Below, piece after piece: positions 28,517-38,518 of a stretch of 64,000 bases of DNA. Below the pieces are notes generated by a model. That model was not told the origin of the DNA. It made no database searches and saw nothing but the letters and a program-made list of their open reading frames with translations. This DNA comes from Thraustochytrium sp. TN22 (lineage: Eukaryota; Sar; Bigyra; Thraustochytrida; Thraustochytriidae): the NCBI GenBank assembly GCA_013306675.1, contig JABLUY010000113.1:49907-113906 (forward strand), given 5' to 3'. Position 1 is the first letter of the stretch. Every line of letters starts with the position of its first letter. A program made the translations under genes and the position numbers.

Positions 28517-29869
28517 ATGTCTTCTCTGCTTGCGCGTATTGGCCTGACGCGGCCGCCGCCGGGACTCGGGTTCGAGGAGGAGGAGAAGGCGGACGGGACC
28601 GTCAAGCCCGTGGAAGGCGCCGAGGACGCCGTCGAGGAGGCCTTGGGCGGCGACGGCGCGGACGTGGACGAAGTGGGGGACGAGGCGCCGCCGATGGAGG
28701 ACGACGAGGACGACGAGGACATGGAGGACGACGAGGACGACGAGGACGAGAGCAGCGCAGAGGAGAAGATGGACGCGCCGAGCGAAGAGGTGACGGCGCC
28801 CAAGCAGCGCTTCAGGCTCATGCCAGGCGTGCCGCTGAACGGGGAGCCGAGCCATGCCGCATCTGCGCCGGCGTTCTCGCACCTTGCGCCGCTGGGCGCA
28901 CCCCAGGCCATGGACCGCGGCGCAGGCCTGGATGACCTGGACCCACTGGAGGACGAGAACGCGCCCACGCCGACGGACTTCAGCGCCGAGGAAACCGTGG
29001 ACCAGGAGGAGCTGGACCGCATCAAGGAGGTGCTAGGCCGTCGCGAGGACGTGCTGACCGCCTTCAGGCCGAACCAGGACCTGGTCGCGCTGCAGGCCTC
29101 GCAGCAGGTGCGCTCGCTCATCTCGCCCGTCATGGTGTGCTGCTGGGTCACGCTGCCCTGCATGCTGCGCGGCCAGGCTCTTGCCAAGGAGGCAGGCGCC
29201 AGTACTCTGTACTACATTACCTCGCATGGCATTGGCTCGCTTGCGACGCCCGTTCCCGACGACCGCTGGGCGCTGCCACGCAACACGGGCTACAACACCT
29301 CCTTCATCGCCTGGGACGAGATTGTGCACATCACCACCATGGATGAAGACGGCGGCACCTGCTCCAACCCCTACCTGACCGTCTTCATCTCGTACTCCAA
29401 AACGCGACGCCCGCGCTCTCGCTCGAGCAAGTACATGCCCGAGATCGGCCATCACGATGTGGAGAACGAGGTCTGGCTCGTGCGCGACGCGGACGAGACC
29501 TGTCGTCTGCTCAATTCCTACCACGAGCGCTTCTCCAAGTTCGGCAAGACCCACGCTAGCAGTCCGGGGCTCATGATGCACGCCGGTCGTCCGCCGGCTG
29601 GTTCCTCCGCCTCCATCTACTCCATGCAGAGTCACCTCGACATGCCCAAGCGCATTTTCGTGCGTCCCTCACAAAACCCGGAGCACGGCAAGGTGATCCA
29701 CATCCCGTCCGACATGCCCTGGGCCGAATTCCTCGTTGCCGTGGAGCGCGCGCTTGGCACTCGACTCAGCGACGACGCCACCTTCTACCTTACCAAGAAG
29801 GATTGCCGCATCGATATCGCCTCCACCGAGGACCTGCAGCGCGACGACGTGCTCTACGTCGACATGTAG
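28517..29869 (+). CDS. Acidic membrane-associated protein with PH-like region
   Basis: Predicted 450 residues; family not identified. Residues 15-85 are acidic (EDDEDDEDMEDDEDDEDE). A hydrophobic stretch with Cys (ISPVMVCCWVTLPCML, about 200-216) may be a hairpin or single membrane segment. The following region (about 225-345) alternates hydrophobic residues in strands (TLYYITSHGIGSL, IAWDEIVHITTMD, YLTVFISYS) and ends in a helix, resembling bacterial-type PH (bPH) domains that follow membrane segments; this is a weak structural analogy. The C-terminal 75 residues (KRIFVRP, then KVIHIPSDMPWAEFLVAVERAL, then LQRDDVLYVDM) look like a ubiquitin-like or doublecortin-like fold. The start follows a GGCGC repeat leader. 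Confidence 0.6.
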   Translation: MSSLLARIGLTRPPPGLGFEEEEKADGTVKPVEGAEDAVEEALGGDGADVDEVGDEAPPMEDDEDDEDMEDDEDDEDESSAEEKMDAPSEEVTAPKQRFRLMPGVPLNGEPSHAASAPAFSHLAPLGAPQAMDRGAGLDDLDPLEDENAPTPTDFSAEETVDQEELDRIKEVLGRREDVLTAFRPNQDLVALQASQQVRSLISPVMVCCWVTLPCMLRGQALAKEAGASTLYYITSHGIGSLATPVPDDRWALPRNTGYNTSFIAWDEIVHITTMDEDGGTCSNPYLTVFISYSKTRRPRSRSSKYMPEIGHHDVENEVWLVRDADETCRLLNSYHERFSKFGKTHASSPGLMMHAGRPPAGSSASIYSMQSHLDMPKRIFVRPSQNPEHGKVIHIPSDMPWAEFLVAVERALGTRLSDDATFYLTKKDCRIDIASTEDLQRDDVLYVDM

Positions 29870-30438
29870 GCGCCATTGAACGACGACGCCATGTTGCCTC
29901 CCCCGTCGTTGCCATGCGAACTTGGCATGGCTTGCTTCTCCATGGAGCAAGGGGCCGAGCCGACCACATGCACTTCCCTGTGAATGAGGCTCTCTCTGTC
30001 CTCAACCAGTCAGGGCGCGTGGCTGTGTGTGGAGCGCAAGGGAAGGGGCTTGCGACCCCCCCCCCCCTCCCCCCTCATCTCTTTCTTTTGCTGGTGCAGG
30101 CAGCACTGGCAACGCTCCTGCAGCCGGTGGACGCAGCGTTTGAATATGATCCATTTCAAAAGGCGCCGGGGCCAGCCGCTGACCGGCACACCCGGACTCG
30201 CGCTCGCGCACAATATCTGACAAGATCCGCGCCAGCCGCCATCCTTTCGGTCTTACCATTCTTTCTTTTCTCTCCCATGATCAATCAATTTCTGGTTTCT
30301 TGCACCGTTCGAATCATGATTGAATTGTTTGACATTGCTGCGCGCCGGGTCGCTCTCGCCAGCGAGCTAGTTGGCTGGAGCTCTCTAGCTAGCTAGCTAG
30401 CTAGCTAGCTTCTTTAGCAAAAAATGAGATCTAGGGCA
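29870..30438. other. Convergent 3' intergenic region
   Basis: Contains a poly-C run (about 30056-30068) and an (AGCT)n run (about 30385-30410) close to the PEX11 stop. No gene seen. Confidence 0.45.
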
Positions 30439-31143
30439 TCACTTGATCCAGATGCCATAGAGCGCAGCGGCAGCCGAAGCCGCGCCCACCAGGCCGATCA
30501 CGCCGTCGTCGAGGCTCGAGCCGCGCACGTTCTTGATGATCTCGGCCGAGTTCGCGTAAGTGAGCACGTCCAGCACGTTCTTGGCCAGGCCCACCAGGTT
30601 GGCGCCCTGCTTCTCCTCGGCCTTGACGCGGTCCGCGTCCTCCTTGGCGTCCTCCACGACAGCCGCCTGCTTCTTGCAGTCCAGCACGCTGATGGCCGTG
30701 TTCAGCAGCGCGGCCGTGAGCCGAAAGCGGTACGCCTTCATCTTGAGCGCGTCCTTGTCCAGGTCCACCACCTTGAGCGTCACCAGCCACACCGCGTTGT
30801 CAAGCAGGAGGAACACCGTCATGCACGCGCGCAGCAGCAGGCTCATGGACCGCTTCGGGCTGTCCTTGCCGTCCTGCAGCAGCTCCATGAACTTGTGGTA
30901 CTCCTCCAGCCACGAGCCCACCTTGAACGCCTTGCGGTGCAGGCCGATGCCCTTGCTCAGCAGCTCCACGCGCTTGGCCAGGTCCGACTTGCCGTCAGCC
31001 GCCTTGAGCTGGAACACCAGAAACTTGGTGAAGTACTGCACCAGACGCAGGATCTTGTCGCGCGCCTTCAGGTCGCCCATGAACTTGACCACATTCTTCA
31101 CGTCCGCGGGCTTGAGCGTCTTGGGCACCAGCCGCGCCGACAT
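30439..31143 (-). CDS. PEX11: PEX11 peroxisomal membrane proliferation factor
   Basis: Predicted 234 residues, within the family range. PEX11 inserts an amphipathic helix into the peroxisomal membrane and drives elongation and fission. The sequence shows that helix at about 25-48 (LKARDKILRLVQYFTKFLVF), followed by a helical body (GLHRKAFKVGSWLEEYHKFM), a hydrophobic segment at about 110-132 (LLLRACMTVFLLLDNAVWLV) and a C-terminal hydrophobic hairpin ending in ALYGIWIK. The overall pattern and length match PEX11 of algae and fungi. The frame on the opposite strand across this gene is antisense shadow. Confidence 0.9.
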   Translation of the reverse strand: MSARLVPKTLKPADVKNVVKFMGDLKARDKILRLVQYFTKFLVFQLKAADGKSDLAKRVELLSKGIGLHRKAFKVGSWLEEYHKFMELLQDGKDSPKRSMSLLLRACMTVFLLLDNAVWLVTLKVVDLDKDALKMKAYRFRLTAALLNTAISVLDCKKQAAVVEDAKEDADRVKAEEKQGANLVGLAKNVLDVLTYANSAEIIKNVRGSSLDDGVIGLVGAASAAAALYGIWIK

Positions 31144-31196
31144 GTTTGCTTCTCTCGCACCTGCGCGTCTGCCGCACCTGCCTCTGCCGCCGCCGC

Positions 31197-31230
<34 letters not shown>

Positions 31231-32825
31231 GCTGTTCTCGCCGCCGCGCTGCCGCCGCGCTGCTGCTGCGTGCCGCTGCGCTGCGCGGGCCTGTGCCGAT
31301 GGATCGCTGGATTGATCGAATGCTGCGCTTGCTTGCTGCGTGTAATGGCCAACAGAGAGAGCCTGGCCGCTGGCTGCTCGCGCCGCTCTTGCTGCAACAG
31401 GGGTCGGACGCGGAAATGGGCTATTTGGCCAGGATGGGCCGGGCCGGGCCAGGCCCCTGGGCCGGGCCGCAGCGGCAGCGAGCTGTGGCTGACGATCAGT
31501 AGCGCACCTTGGCCTTTAAAAGTTGGAGCACGGCGACGGCGTGGAGTTCACCTACTTGAAGAAGAACGTGTCCGAGACGTACGCGCTGCTAGTAGTAACT
31601 TACACGCTGACGCCGCCGCCGCGTAGCTTTCATCGGTAAGTTGCTGCCGGTGCCAGAACTCGAAGCACCCATTGGCACGGCCTAGCACGCACGGCACGGC
31701 AACCATAAAGCACACGACGCACCTCGAACTTGCGCGAACTTGCTTCGTTTCCTGTTAGTTAGCGAGCGTCGGAGCGCGAGCACAAGCGGGATTTGCGAGG
31801 CGGGCCGCCGTGCGCAGGACTCAAGCGCACCAAGCGCAGCGCACTGCTCAGCTCCGCTGCACACCCTCTCGAGCACCCAAAGCGCAGTGCGGCGTCCTCT
31901 GCGCCGCCACTGCCCGCAGCTCGCTCCTGCGCCCTCTCAGGCGCCGCCCGTACCGCCAGTGGCGGCCGCCGTTTCCCCCTCTCAGGCTCCCTCGGGCCCG
32001 CACTGCACAGCGCGTATCAGTGCAGGCCGCCTTGGCGGTGCTGATGCCTGCTTGACGCTGGCAGTGCGATCCTGCAGTGAATGATCGCTTGTTGGCAGTG
32101 CCAGAACGAAGCTGCGCCGCGCCGCCTCGCCGTCGGCCTCGCCTCGGCCGCGCCTTTGCTTGCCTCGCCTCGGCCGCGCCTTTGCTTGCCTCGCCTCGTT
32201 GCGTTGCGTTGCGTTGCGTTGCGTTGCGTTGCGTTGCGTTGCCTCGCCGAGAGCTCGCTCGCGCCCAGGCGAGGTGGGCTCGCCCTGCCTCCGGCGCGCT
32301 GCCACTGGCGCAGTGCTGCGCGTTGTGCGCGCGCGCGCTCCGATCGGCGCATCGATCAGTCCTCCAACTGCGGTCCATCGTCCCTCGCTCGCGACGCGCG
32401 CGCGGCGGCCGCGCCGCGGCAGACCTGCTCGGCGAGCGAAGCGGCGGGGCGCGCGGGCGCGCGGGCGCGAGAGCGGAGCGGCCGGCAGCGCGGCGAGGCG
32501 AGGCGAGGCGAGGCAGCCGAGCGAGCGAGCGGGCTAGCCCGGCAGAGCAGAGCAGGCAGATTCGATCGGCGCGCGCGCCAGTGGTGCACGTGCTCCCGCT
32601 CGTGCTCGACATCGGCGAGCTCGACGTCGCGTCGCGAAGCAAGGCGAGGCGAGGCGAGGCAAGGCGAGGCGAGGCGGAGCGGTGCTGCGCCGCGCTGCGC
32701 AAAGCGCGCAAGTAGCTCTCTCCCTCCCTCCCTCCCTCCCTCGCTATCTCTCTCGCGCGCGCGCGCGCTCGTGTAGCTTGCCAGCAAGGCAAGGGCGGGC
32801 GCGAGTCTTGAGAGGCGCGCTCAAG
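31144..32825. other. Long divergent 5' intergenic region
   Basis: 1.7 kb between the PEX11 start and the next gene. Holds a CTG/TGC run (about 31198-31230), GCCGGTGCCAGA (about 31645-31656), GGCAGTGCCAGA (about 32095-32106), a duplicated CCTCGCCTCGGCCGCGCCTTTGCTTG segment (about 32140-32188), a GTTGC pentamer tract (about 32198-32243), GGCGA tracts (about 32490-32512 and 32640-32678) and CCCT runs (about 32722-32740). Open frames on both strands are repeat products; no gene is supported. Confidence 0.45.
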
Positions 32826-33833
32826 ATGGCGCAGAGGTACCGCGGCGCCCGCGACGGCGTGGCGTGGGCCATGCTGGCGGCGGGATGCGCGGTGGCGGAG
32901 GCGGCCGAAGCCGGCGCCCGGCTGCGCAGCTCCATGTCCGAGGACGCGCGCGGATTGAACGCCATCTCGGATGCGCTCGCGGACCAGCCGGCGTGGACGC
33001 CGCTCTTCGTGTACGCCGGCATCGGCGTGGGATCCTTTCTGATCCTGCTGCTCTGCTGCTTCGGCATCCGGCACGTCATGTGCCCGGCACCCCAGGTGGG
33101 CCAGGCGCACATGGTGTCCAACCCGTACCCGCGCGAGTGGGCCGGCAACGAGCCGTACGGCAGGGAGGGCTCTCCGGCGCTGGCCGACCTGATGCGAGAG
33201 AACCCGGTCGTACAGCGCGAGGAGGACGAGGACAGCGACGAGTTTGAGGTGCGTCGCTCGCGCATCCTCGCCAACAACAAGCGCGTCAGCACCAACCCGA
33301 CTGGGCGCGACTACGGTCGTCTCGACGCGGACGCCAAGCAGCGCATCACTAGCATCCGCATGGAGGGCAACCTGCAGCCCTTTGGCGTGGCCAAGCCCTC
33401 CAACAAGGCGCTGCGCATGCTCGGCGTCGACGAGGAGGCTATCCAGCGGCCCTTCGATGACGACATTCAGAAGCGCATGGAGCGCGTTGCCACCAAGGCC
33501 GGCGGCGGCATCTACGGAACCGGCCTCGCCACCGCCAAGCTCGGCGACCAGATCGCCTCTGGCTTCAAGGAGCGCCGCGCGAAGCAGCTTGAGAAGGCTC
33601 GCTTGCGCAAGGAGCGTGAGGATGAGCAGCGCCGCCAGCGTGAGGCCGAGGAGCCCGCTCGCCCCAAGCCGGCGCCCGGCGCGCCCCCTGTCCCTGCCGC
33701 CAGTTCCAAGCCGCAGCTCCCGCCGGGCAAGTCCAAGCTCCAGGCCTTCCTCGGCACGGTGCACGACACCTCTCTCGACGACGACGACGATGATGACGAC
33801 GATGACGACGATGAGATCAACCGGGCCGTGTAA
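32826..33833 (+). CDS. Single-pass membrane protein with charged coiled coil and poly-Asp end (unknown)
   Basis: Predicted 335 residues; not recognised. The first 30 residues are hydrophobic (WAMLAAGCAVAEAAEA) and may be a signal peptide. A clear transmembrane segment lies at about 59-82 (FVYAGIGVGSFLILLLCCFG). The cytosolic part contains a conserved-looking stretch (GVAKPSNKALRMLGVDEEAI), a Gly-rich amphipathic stretch (AGGGIYGTGLATAKLGDQIA), then a coiled coil dense in Lys/Arg/Glu (about 255-285), a Pro-rich linker and twelve consecutive Asp before the last five residues. ATG 32826 is chosen because it begins the hydrophobic leader; the frame is open further upstream through GC repeats. Confidence 0.7.
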   Translation: MAQRYRGARDGVAWAMLAAGCAVAEAAEAGARLRSSMSEDARGLNAISDALADQPAWTPLFVYAGIGVGSFLILLLCCFGIRHVMCPAPQVGQAHMVSNPYPREWAGNEPYGREGSPALADLMRENPVVQREEDEDSDEFEVRRSRILANNKRVSTNPTGRDYGRLDADAKQRITSIRMEGNLQPFGVAKPSNKALRMLGVDEEAIQRPFDDDIQKRMERVATKAGGGIYGTGLATAKLGDQIASGFKERRAKQLEKARLRKEREDEQRRQREAEEPARPKPAPGAPPVPAASSKPQLPPGKSKLQAFLGTVHDTSLDDDDDDDDDDDDEINRAV

Positions 33834-34456
33834 GTGAGCCAGCCTTCCAGCTTGCCTCTCTCTGCCACTTTGCCCGCCTGCCTGCCTCCCTGCCTGCCTC
33901 CCTGCTTGCTTTCCTGCCTGTCCTCCTGTCCTTCTGAGCGCTCGCTGCCACGCTGCTCGTGTCCATATCCTTCGTTCCTCGCTTCCCTTTTAGCTAGCCT
34001 ACTATTGCTTGACGTGCTCACCCTGTGTTGCCATTGCCATTGCCATTTCGAGAGACGACCTCATTTCCTTGGGCTGCCTGCCTCGCCTTGCGCAAGCCCC
34101 GCCCGCCATCACATTTGATCGATTTCTTTCTTGCTGCGAGTGGCAGATCCTTCGAAAATCTTTGATGAGTCAGTCTCCCCTGCTTTTTCCACTGTGTCCA
34201 CTGCTGCCAGCAAGCGCGCGAGCCGAGAGCGCGGCCGCGCACTCCGAGTCGCCACGCGAAATAAACTCGCTCGGCCGTCTCGCGACCCGTGCCGCGCACC
34301 GGCGCATCGGAGCGGCGCGCGCGGGGTGCGATCGCTGCCGGCGCGGCGAGCAGCGCGTTGCCTCCGCCCCCTCCCCCCCCTCTCCCGCGGCGCGCTGTCC
34401 TTGGAGCTGCTGGTGTTGGTGCTGCTGCTGCACCTGGTGCTGCTGTGCACGTGGCC
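33834..34456. other. Intergenic region between tandem plus-strand genes
   Basis: CCTG/CCTC pyrimidine repeats at about 33868-33925 represent the 3' region of the preceding gene. CATTGC repeats lie at about 34031-34048. No gene seen. Confidence 0.4.
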
Positions 34457-36250
34457 ATGGAGGCGGAGAAGAAGGGCGCTGCAGCCACGGTCGAGGCCGC
34501 TACGGACGACTCGGACTCGGACTCGGACTCGTACATCGAGTCAGAGGACGACCAGCCGCCCAAGAAGGCCGCGGCCAGATCGGCCAAGAGGCCGCAGAGC
34601 ACAGGCAACAAGAGCGGCGACAGCGCCGGCGCCAAGACCGGAAAGGACCAGGGCGACAAGGACAAAGACACGGACAAGTACAAGGAGGAGGCCGAGGAGA
34701 TCAGCGAGAGCGATGACAGCGGGAGCGGAAGCGACAGCGACAGCGAGAGTGGCAGCGGCAGCAGCGGCGACGACAGTGGCAACAGTGACGTGGACGAGGA
34801 CGGCAACAAGTCCAAAAGGCGAAGGCGCGGAAACACGCCGCGCGTCATCAAGATTGAAGCCGTGCATGAGCTCTCCGAACGCGAGCGTAACAGGCTCATG
34901 GTCGGCTTCATTGAAAGCTGCACAAAAGAGCTGCCGCTCATGTGGCGCCGGAGCCTCCTCGTCTTCCACACGGTGCGGGCCGGCCGCGGCGTGACCAGGG
35001 TCTACATTCTGAACGACTCGCAAATGGACGACGAGGAGAACATCAAAGACCCGACCAAGGTGACGCAGCGCCTCATCCGCCTGGACGTGCCCCCGAGCCA
35101 CTTCGTGGAAGCCACCAAGATCTCTCCCGATGGGCCTGCAGCATGCGTGATGAACGCCGTGAACTCGGAGCCGGGACTGCCGTTCGCTGTCGCGCGCAGC
35201 ACGCTCGAGCCGGCCGTCCTTGACGAGCGCGACTCGCTCACTGGCCTGGTCGAGCTGAAGCGCATCGGTGACGTCCCTGAACGGGCCGCCATGGCGGCCA
35301 CCGCGGCGCTCATCGAGAGCCTGACGCACCAGCCACGCTCTGCAGCCATGAGCGCCACCAAAAAGATCGCCATGGCCACAGCCAACCGCGCGCCGCGCTC
35401 CGTCACCCCACGCTCCGTCACCCCGCCGTCGCGCACGCCCAAGTCCAAAACCGCCAACGGCGGCAGCAACGCCACGGCCACCGTTGTCCGCCGCGCCAGC
35501 GGTAGCAGCAGCACCAGTGCCAGTAGCGTCGCCATCGTGCGCACCTCGTCGTCCTCCTCGTCCAAAAACGGGACCTCCTCGTCCAAAGCCGGGACCTCCT
35601 CGTCCAAAACCGGGACCTCCTCGTCCAAAGCCGGGACCTCCTCGTCCAAAACCGGGAGCAAGACCGACGCGGGCCGCGCTCTCGTCAACCTGCAGGAGAC
35701 CCTTGCGGCAGGATTCGCCAACGTTATGCAAAAGCACTTCCCTCCCGCTTTTGCGGCGCTCACGCGGGTGGAGGCCGAGGCCAAAACTGCTGCGAGGCGA
35801 GCAGACTTGGCCAAGTCGCGCGCCAGGTCCATCGAGGAGACAAATCACAAGCTCCTCAAGGACCTCGAGGCCGCCGAGCGCAAAATCACCAATCTCAAAG
35901 CTCGCCTCGCCAAGGCCGAGAATAACGCGGCTTCCGCCGCCTCGAGCGCCGGCGCGGCCTCCCCCACGCCCTCCGTCGACGCGCAAGCTGGCGGTGACGC
36001 CCAGCACGCCAAGCTGCTCAAGCTCACGCACCTCCTCAAGATGAGCCGCCGTCAGGCGAGAGACTGGGAAGAGAAGGCGGTCGAGGGCGCCGCTCGGCTC
36101 GCAGGCCTCGGTCAGCAGGTGGACTGGTGGGCGAACGAAGCCGAGGAATCTTCATCCGACGAGGAGATCCTCATCGGCCCGCCCTCTGGCAAGCGCTCGC
36201 AGCCAGGCCAAGCAGCGGCGAGCCCGGTCAAGAAGAAGGCAAAGCAATGA
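34457..36250 (+). CDS. Acidic coiled-coil protein, window paralogue family member 1
   Basis: Predicted 597 residues; not a known family. Residues 15-125 are Ser/Asp/Glu-rich and end in a basic cluster (KSKRRRRG). The central part (about 135-285) carries the domain shared with three other proteins in this window: an invariant-looking Trp (W163 in LMWRRSLLVF), GRGVTRVYI, a helix with FVEATK, NSEPG, then VARSTLEP and LTGLVELK. A Ser/Thr/Lys linker follows, with five GTSSSK(A/T/N)-type heptads at about 371-402. A coiled coil spans about 440-500. A second acidic patch (EESSSDEEI) and a basic tail (SPVKKKAKQ) close the protein and suggest nuclear location (inference). This copy is the most divergent of the four. 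ATG 34457 precedes the acidic region. Confidence 0.7.
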   Translation: MEAEKKGAAATVEAATDDSDSDSDSYIESEDDQPPKKAAARSAKRPQSTGNKSGDSAGAKTGKDQGDKDKDTDKYKEEAEEISESDDSGSGSDSDSESGSGSSGDDSGNSDVDEDGNKSKRRRRGNTPRVIKIEAVHELSERERNRLMVGFIESCTKELPLMWRRSLLVFHTVRAGRGVTRVYILNDSQMDDEENIKDPTKVTQRLIRLDVPPSHFVEATKISPDGPAACVMNAVNSEPGLPFAVARSTLEPAVLDERDSLTGLVELKRIGDVPERAAMAATAALIESLTHQPRSAAMSATKKIAMATANRAPRSVTPRSVTPPSRTPKSKTANGGSNATATVVRRASGSSSTSASSVAIVRTSSSSSSKNGTSSSKAGTSSSKTGTSSSKAGTSSSKTGSKTDAGRALVNLQETLAAGFANVMQKHFPPAFAALTRVEAEAKTAARRADLAKSRARSIEETNHKLLKDLEAAERKITNLKARLAKAENNAASAASSAGAASPTPSVDAQAGGDAQHAKLLKLTHLLKMSRRQARDWEEKAVEGAARLAGLGQQVDWWANEAEESSSDEEILIGPPSGKRSQPGQAAASPVKKKAKQ

Positions 36251-36914
36251 CCAAGTGCTCGTGCGCATGCAAACACATGCCTGCGCGCGCGCGGACCTGC
36301 GACGGCTGGGGTTGCTGGCAAATCTTGGCGTGCTTTCGGTTTCTTCTTCGCTTATTAGTCATGCGCTTGGCGCTTTGCGCGCCGTGCTGCCGTCCTTGAT
36401 CAAAATCCCGCTCTTTTTTTTTTTCGTCCCAGTCACATTGGCAGTGAGTGCACCTGCGCGTCCGCGCCGCGCCGCGCCGTGACGCCGATCTTGCCCATAG
36501 ATCACTTCACGGTCGCGGATGCATTTTCTCTCTCGGAGCTACATCGGAGAGGTCCCCAAGCGCACGTGTTTGCCAAATTTCATCTGTGGCAGGGCGCTCC
36601 CGCGCGCTGCCAGATAGTAGAATTAAACCACCAAAGGAAGGTCACCGTTGCGACCAGAGCACAAGAAAGAGAATCCATGTGTGAAGAAATGAAGAAGAAG
36701 AAGAAGAAGAAGAAGAAGAAGAAGAAGAAGAAAAAGAGGAAGAAGAAGGAGGAGCAGGAAGAGGGTACGGCCGGAAGCAAAAGACATAGCTCGGAAGCCT
36801 ACATGGTGTTCGTTCCTTACGCGCGTGCTCGGCTTTGCCACGCTTGCGATGCGTCCGGTTCATGTCGCGGTGACGCCCATACTCACTCTCATGCTGACCC
36901 ATCGTCTCGCTCAC
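36251..36914. other. Convergent 3' intergenic region with (GAA)n microsatellite
   Basis: A poly-T run (about 36413-36424) and a GAA/AAG run of about 50 bp (about 36690-36740) are present. Frames through the GAA run give poly-Lys or poly-Phe/Ser and are not genes. Confidence 0.5.
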
Positions 36915-37943
36915 TTAGTCCGACTCAGGCTCCTTGGCGGCATCCACCTTGGGCTCATCCGCATCGCGCGTCGCGCGGTCCGCATCGTCGTCCCGGCGGT
37001 CATCGTAGTCGTCGCGGCGGCGGTCATCGTAGTCGTCGCGGCGGTCGTCGCGGCGGTCGTCGCGGCGGTCATCGCGGCGGTCGTCGCGGCGGTCGTCGCG
37101 GCGTTCGCGGTCATCGCGGCGATCGCGGTCATCGCGGCGGTCGCGGTCGTCGCGACGGCGGCGGTCATCGCGATCATCGTCGCGGCGGTCGCGGCGGTCG
37201 CGGCGGTCGTCGTAGTCGTCGCGGCGGTCGCGGCGGTCGTCGTAGTCGTCGCGGCGGTAGCGGCGGCGGTCCGGGCTGCGCGAGCGCGAGTAGGAGCGGC
37301 GGCGCGGGCTGCGCGAGCGCGAGCGCGAGCGGGAGCGGGAGCGGCGGCGCGGGCTGCGGGAGCGGCGGCGCGGGCTGCGCGAGCGGCGGCGAGAGCCGTC
37401 GCGGCCACCGCCGCCGCCATAGCCGCCCTCCTCCTGCACGCGGATGCGAGAATCCTGCAGCATCATGCCGTCCAGGTCGCGCAGCGCACGCTCCATGGCG
37501 CCCCGGTCCGTGTACTCGATGAGCCCGGTGCCGTCGCGCTGCACCTTGGTAAAGTTGACGTCGCCTGACTTGCGCGCCACGTCCTTGAGGTCCTGCCACG
37601 AGAACCCGCGCGGCAGGTTGCTCACCATCAGGCGAAAGTCCGTGCGGCGCGCGCCGGGGCCGTCGCTCGGCCGGCCGCCGCCCGGGCCCTTCTGCGTGCC
37701 GCCCTTGTTGTTGGAGATCTCCACGCGGATCTGCCTGCCCATGAGATCCATGCCGTTGGTGGCGCGGATCGCCTCCTCCGCATCGTTCATGGTCTCCATC
37801 GTCACGAACGCGAAGCCGGCCGGCTTGCGGGCCAGCCACACGTTCGCCACGCGCCCGTACTTGCCGAACGCGTTGTCCAAGTCGCTCTCGCGCACATCGT
37901 ACGAGAGGTTGCCCACGTACAGCTTCACGCCCTCCTCGCCCAT
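36915..37943 (-). CDS. SR-family splicing factor (two RRMs plus RS/RD domain)
   Basis: Predicted 342 residues. RRM1 (about 6-80) has RNP2 LYVGNL and RNP1-like AGFAFVTM. RRM2 (about 100-170) carries SWQDLKD, the hallmark of the pseudo-RRM in SRSF1/4/5/6/9-type SR proteins, which binds purine-rich RNA through that helix. The RS domain (about 180-235) contains SPRRRSRSPRRRSRS-type repeats that SRPK kinases would phosphorylate. It then changes into about 100 residues of RRDDRDD/RRDD(Y) repeats. The protein should act in constitutive or alternative splicing in the nucleus. It shares a 575-bp divergent promoter with the Pol X gene. The RD-rich tail is the odd part: RS dipeptides give way to RD dipeptides that mimic constitutive phosphorylation charge. 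Confidence 0.9.
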   Translation of the reverse strand: MGEEGVKLYVGNLSYDVRESDLDNAFGKYGRVANVWLARKPAGFAFVTMETMNDAEEAIRATNGMDLMGRQIRVEISNNKGGTQKGPGGGRPSDGPGARRTDFRLMVSNLPRGFSWQDLKDVARKSGDVNFTKVQRDGTGLIEYTDRGAMERALRDLDGMMLQDSRIRVQEEGGYGGGGGRDGSRRRSRSPRRRSRSPRRRSRSRSRSRSRSPRRRSYSRSRSPDRRRYRRDDYDDRRDRRDDYDDRRDRRDRRDDDRDDRRRRDDRDRRDDRDRRDDRERRDDRRDDRRDDRRDDRRDDRRDDYDDRRRDDYDDRRDDDADRATRDADEPKVDAAKEPESD

Positions 37944-38518
37944 CGTGCCGCCGCCGTCGCGCGCGCGCGCAAGCCTGGCCGCCGACCCTCGCCTGCCCGC
38001 CCGCCGGTCCGCGCCTGCTCGCTCTCCTCGACCAGTCTATCTAGATCGAGACCGCCGCGGCAACCGCTGCCAGCTGGCTGGCCGCTGCCGCCGCCGCGCC
38101 GCCGCCGCCGCCGCCGGAGAACGGACCGCGGGGGGAGGGAGCGAGGGGGAGGGAGGGGGAGGCCCTGCCGCCGCGCCGCCGCCGCTCGCCGCCGCGCCGC
38201 GCGCCGTCGCCCTCGAGCTGCCGGCGTCGGAGGCGGTATGCTGCCGGTGCCCGTCGCCGCCGCCGCCCGCGGAGGTACCGCATTTCGGGACCGCGCCCGT
38301 GCGCGAGGTCCCGCGCGACCCGGTGAGTCGGAGGCGGCGTCGCGCTCACTGGCAGAACCTGAGAGCGAACTCCGAAGGCTCCGAAGCGCCCTGAAGCGGC
38401 TCCGGGCGCCGCAGGCTGAGGCTCGCCGCACGCCAGCCCGCACTGCCCACGGGCCTGCGGCAGAGCACAGACTGAGGCTTTCTGCGACGTCTGCCGCGGC
38501 CGGGCGGGAGGGAGAGAG
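37944..38518. promoter_or_regulatory. Divergent promoter region, SR factor and Pol X
   Basis: GC-rich, with CCGCCGCCG runs and a GGGA/GGGGGA purine tract at about 38128-38162. A CACTGGCAGAA motif lies near 38348, similar to motifs in other 5' regions of the window. Confidence 0.4.

Noticed and set aside
30300-30325. GTTCGAATC string resembling a tRNA B box
   Set aside because: No matching A box, acceptor stem or anticodon arm could be found around it.
30424-31626. 400-codon plus-strand frame over PEX11
   Set aside because: Antisense to a clear PEX11 coding sequence and it continues into CTG repeats.
31848-33764. 638-codon minus-strand frame
   Set aside because: Reads through GTTGC and GGCGA tandem repeats and antisense to the membrane protein gene; repetitive product.
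34541-36031. 496-codon minus-strand frame opposite paralogue member 1
   Set aside because: Gly/Arg/Val-rich antisense shadow with a repeat produced by the GTSSSK codons.
36690-36740. Possible poly-lysine coding exon
   Set aside because: It is a plain GAA microsatellite between two stop codons of converging genes.
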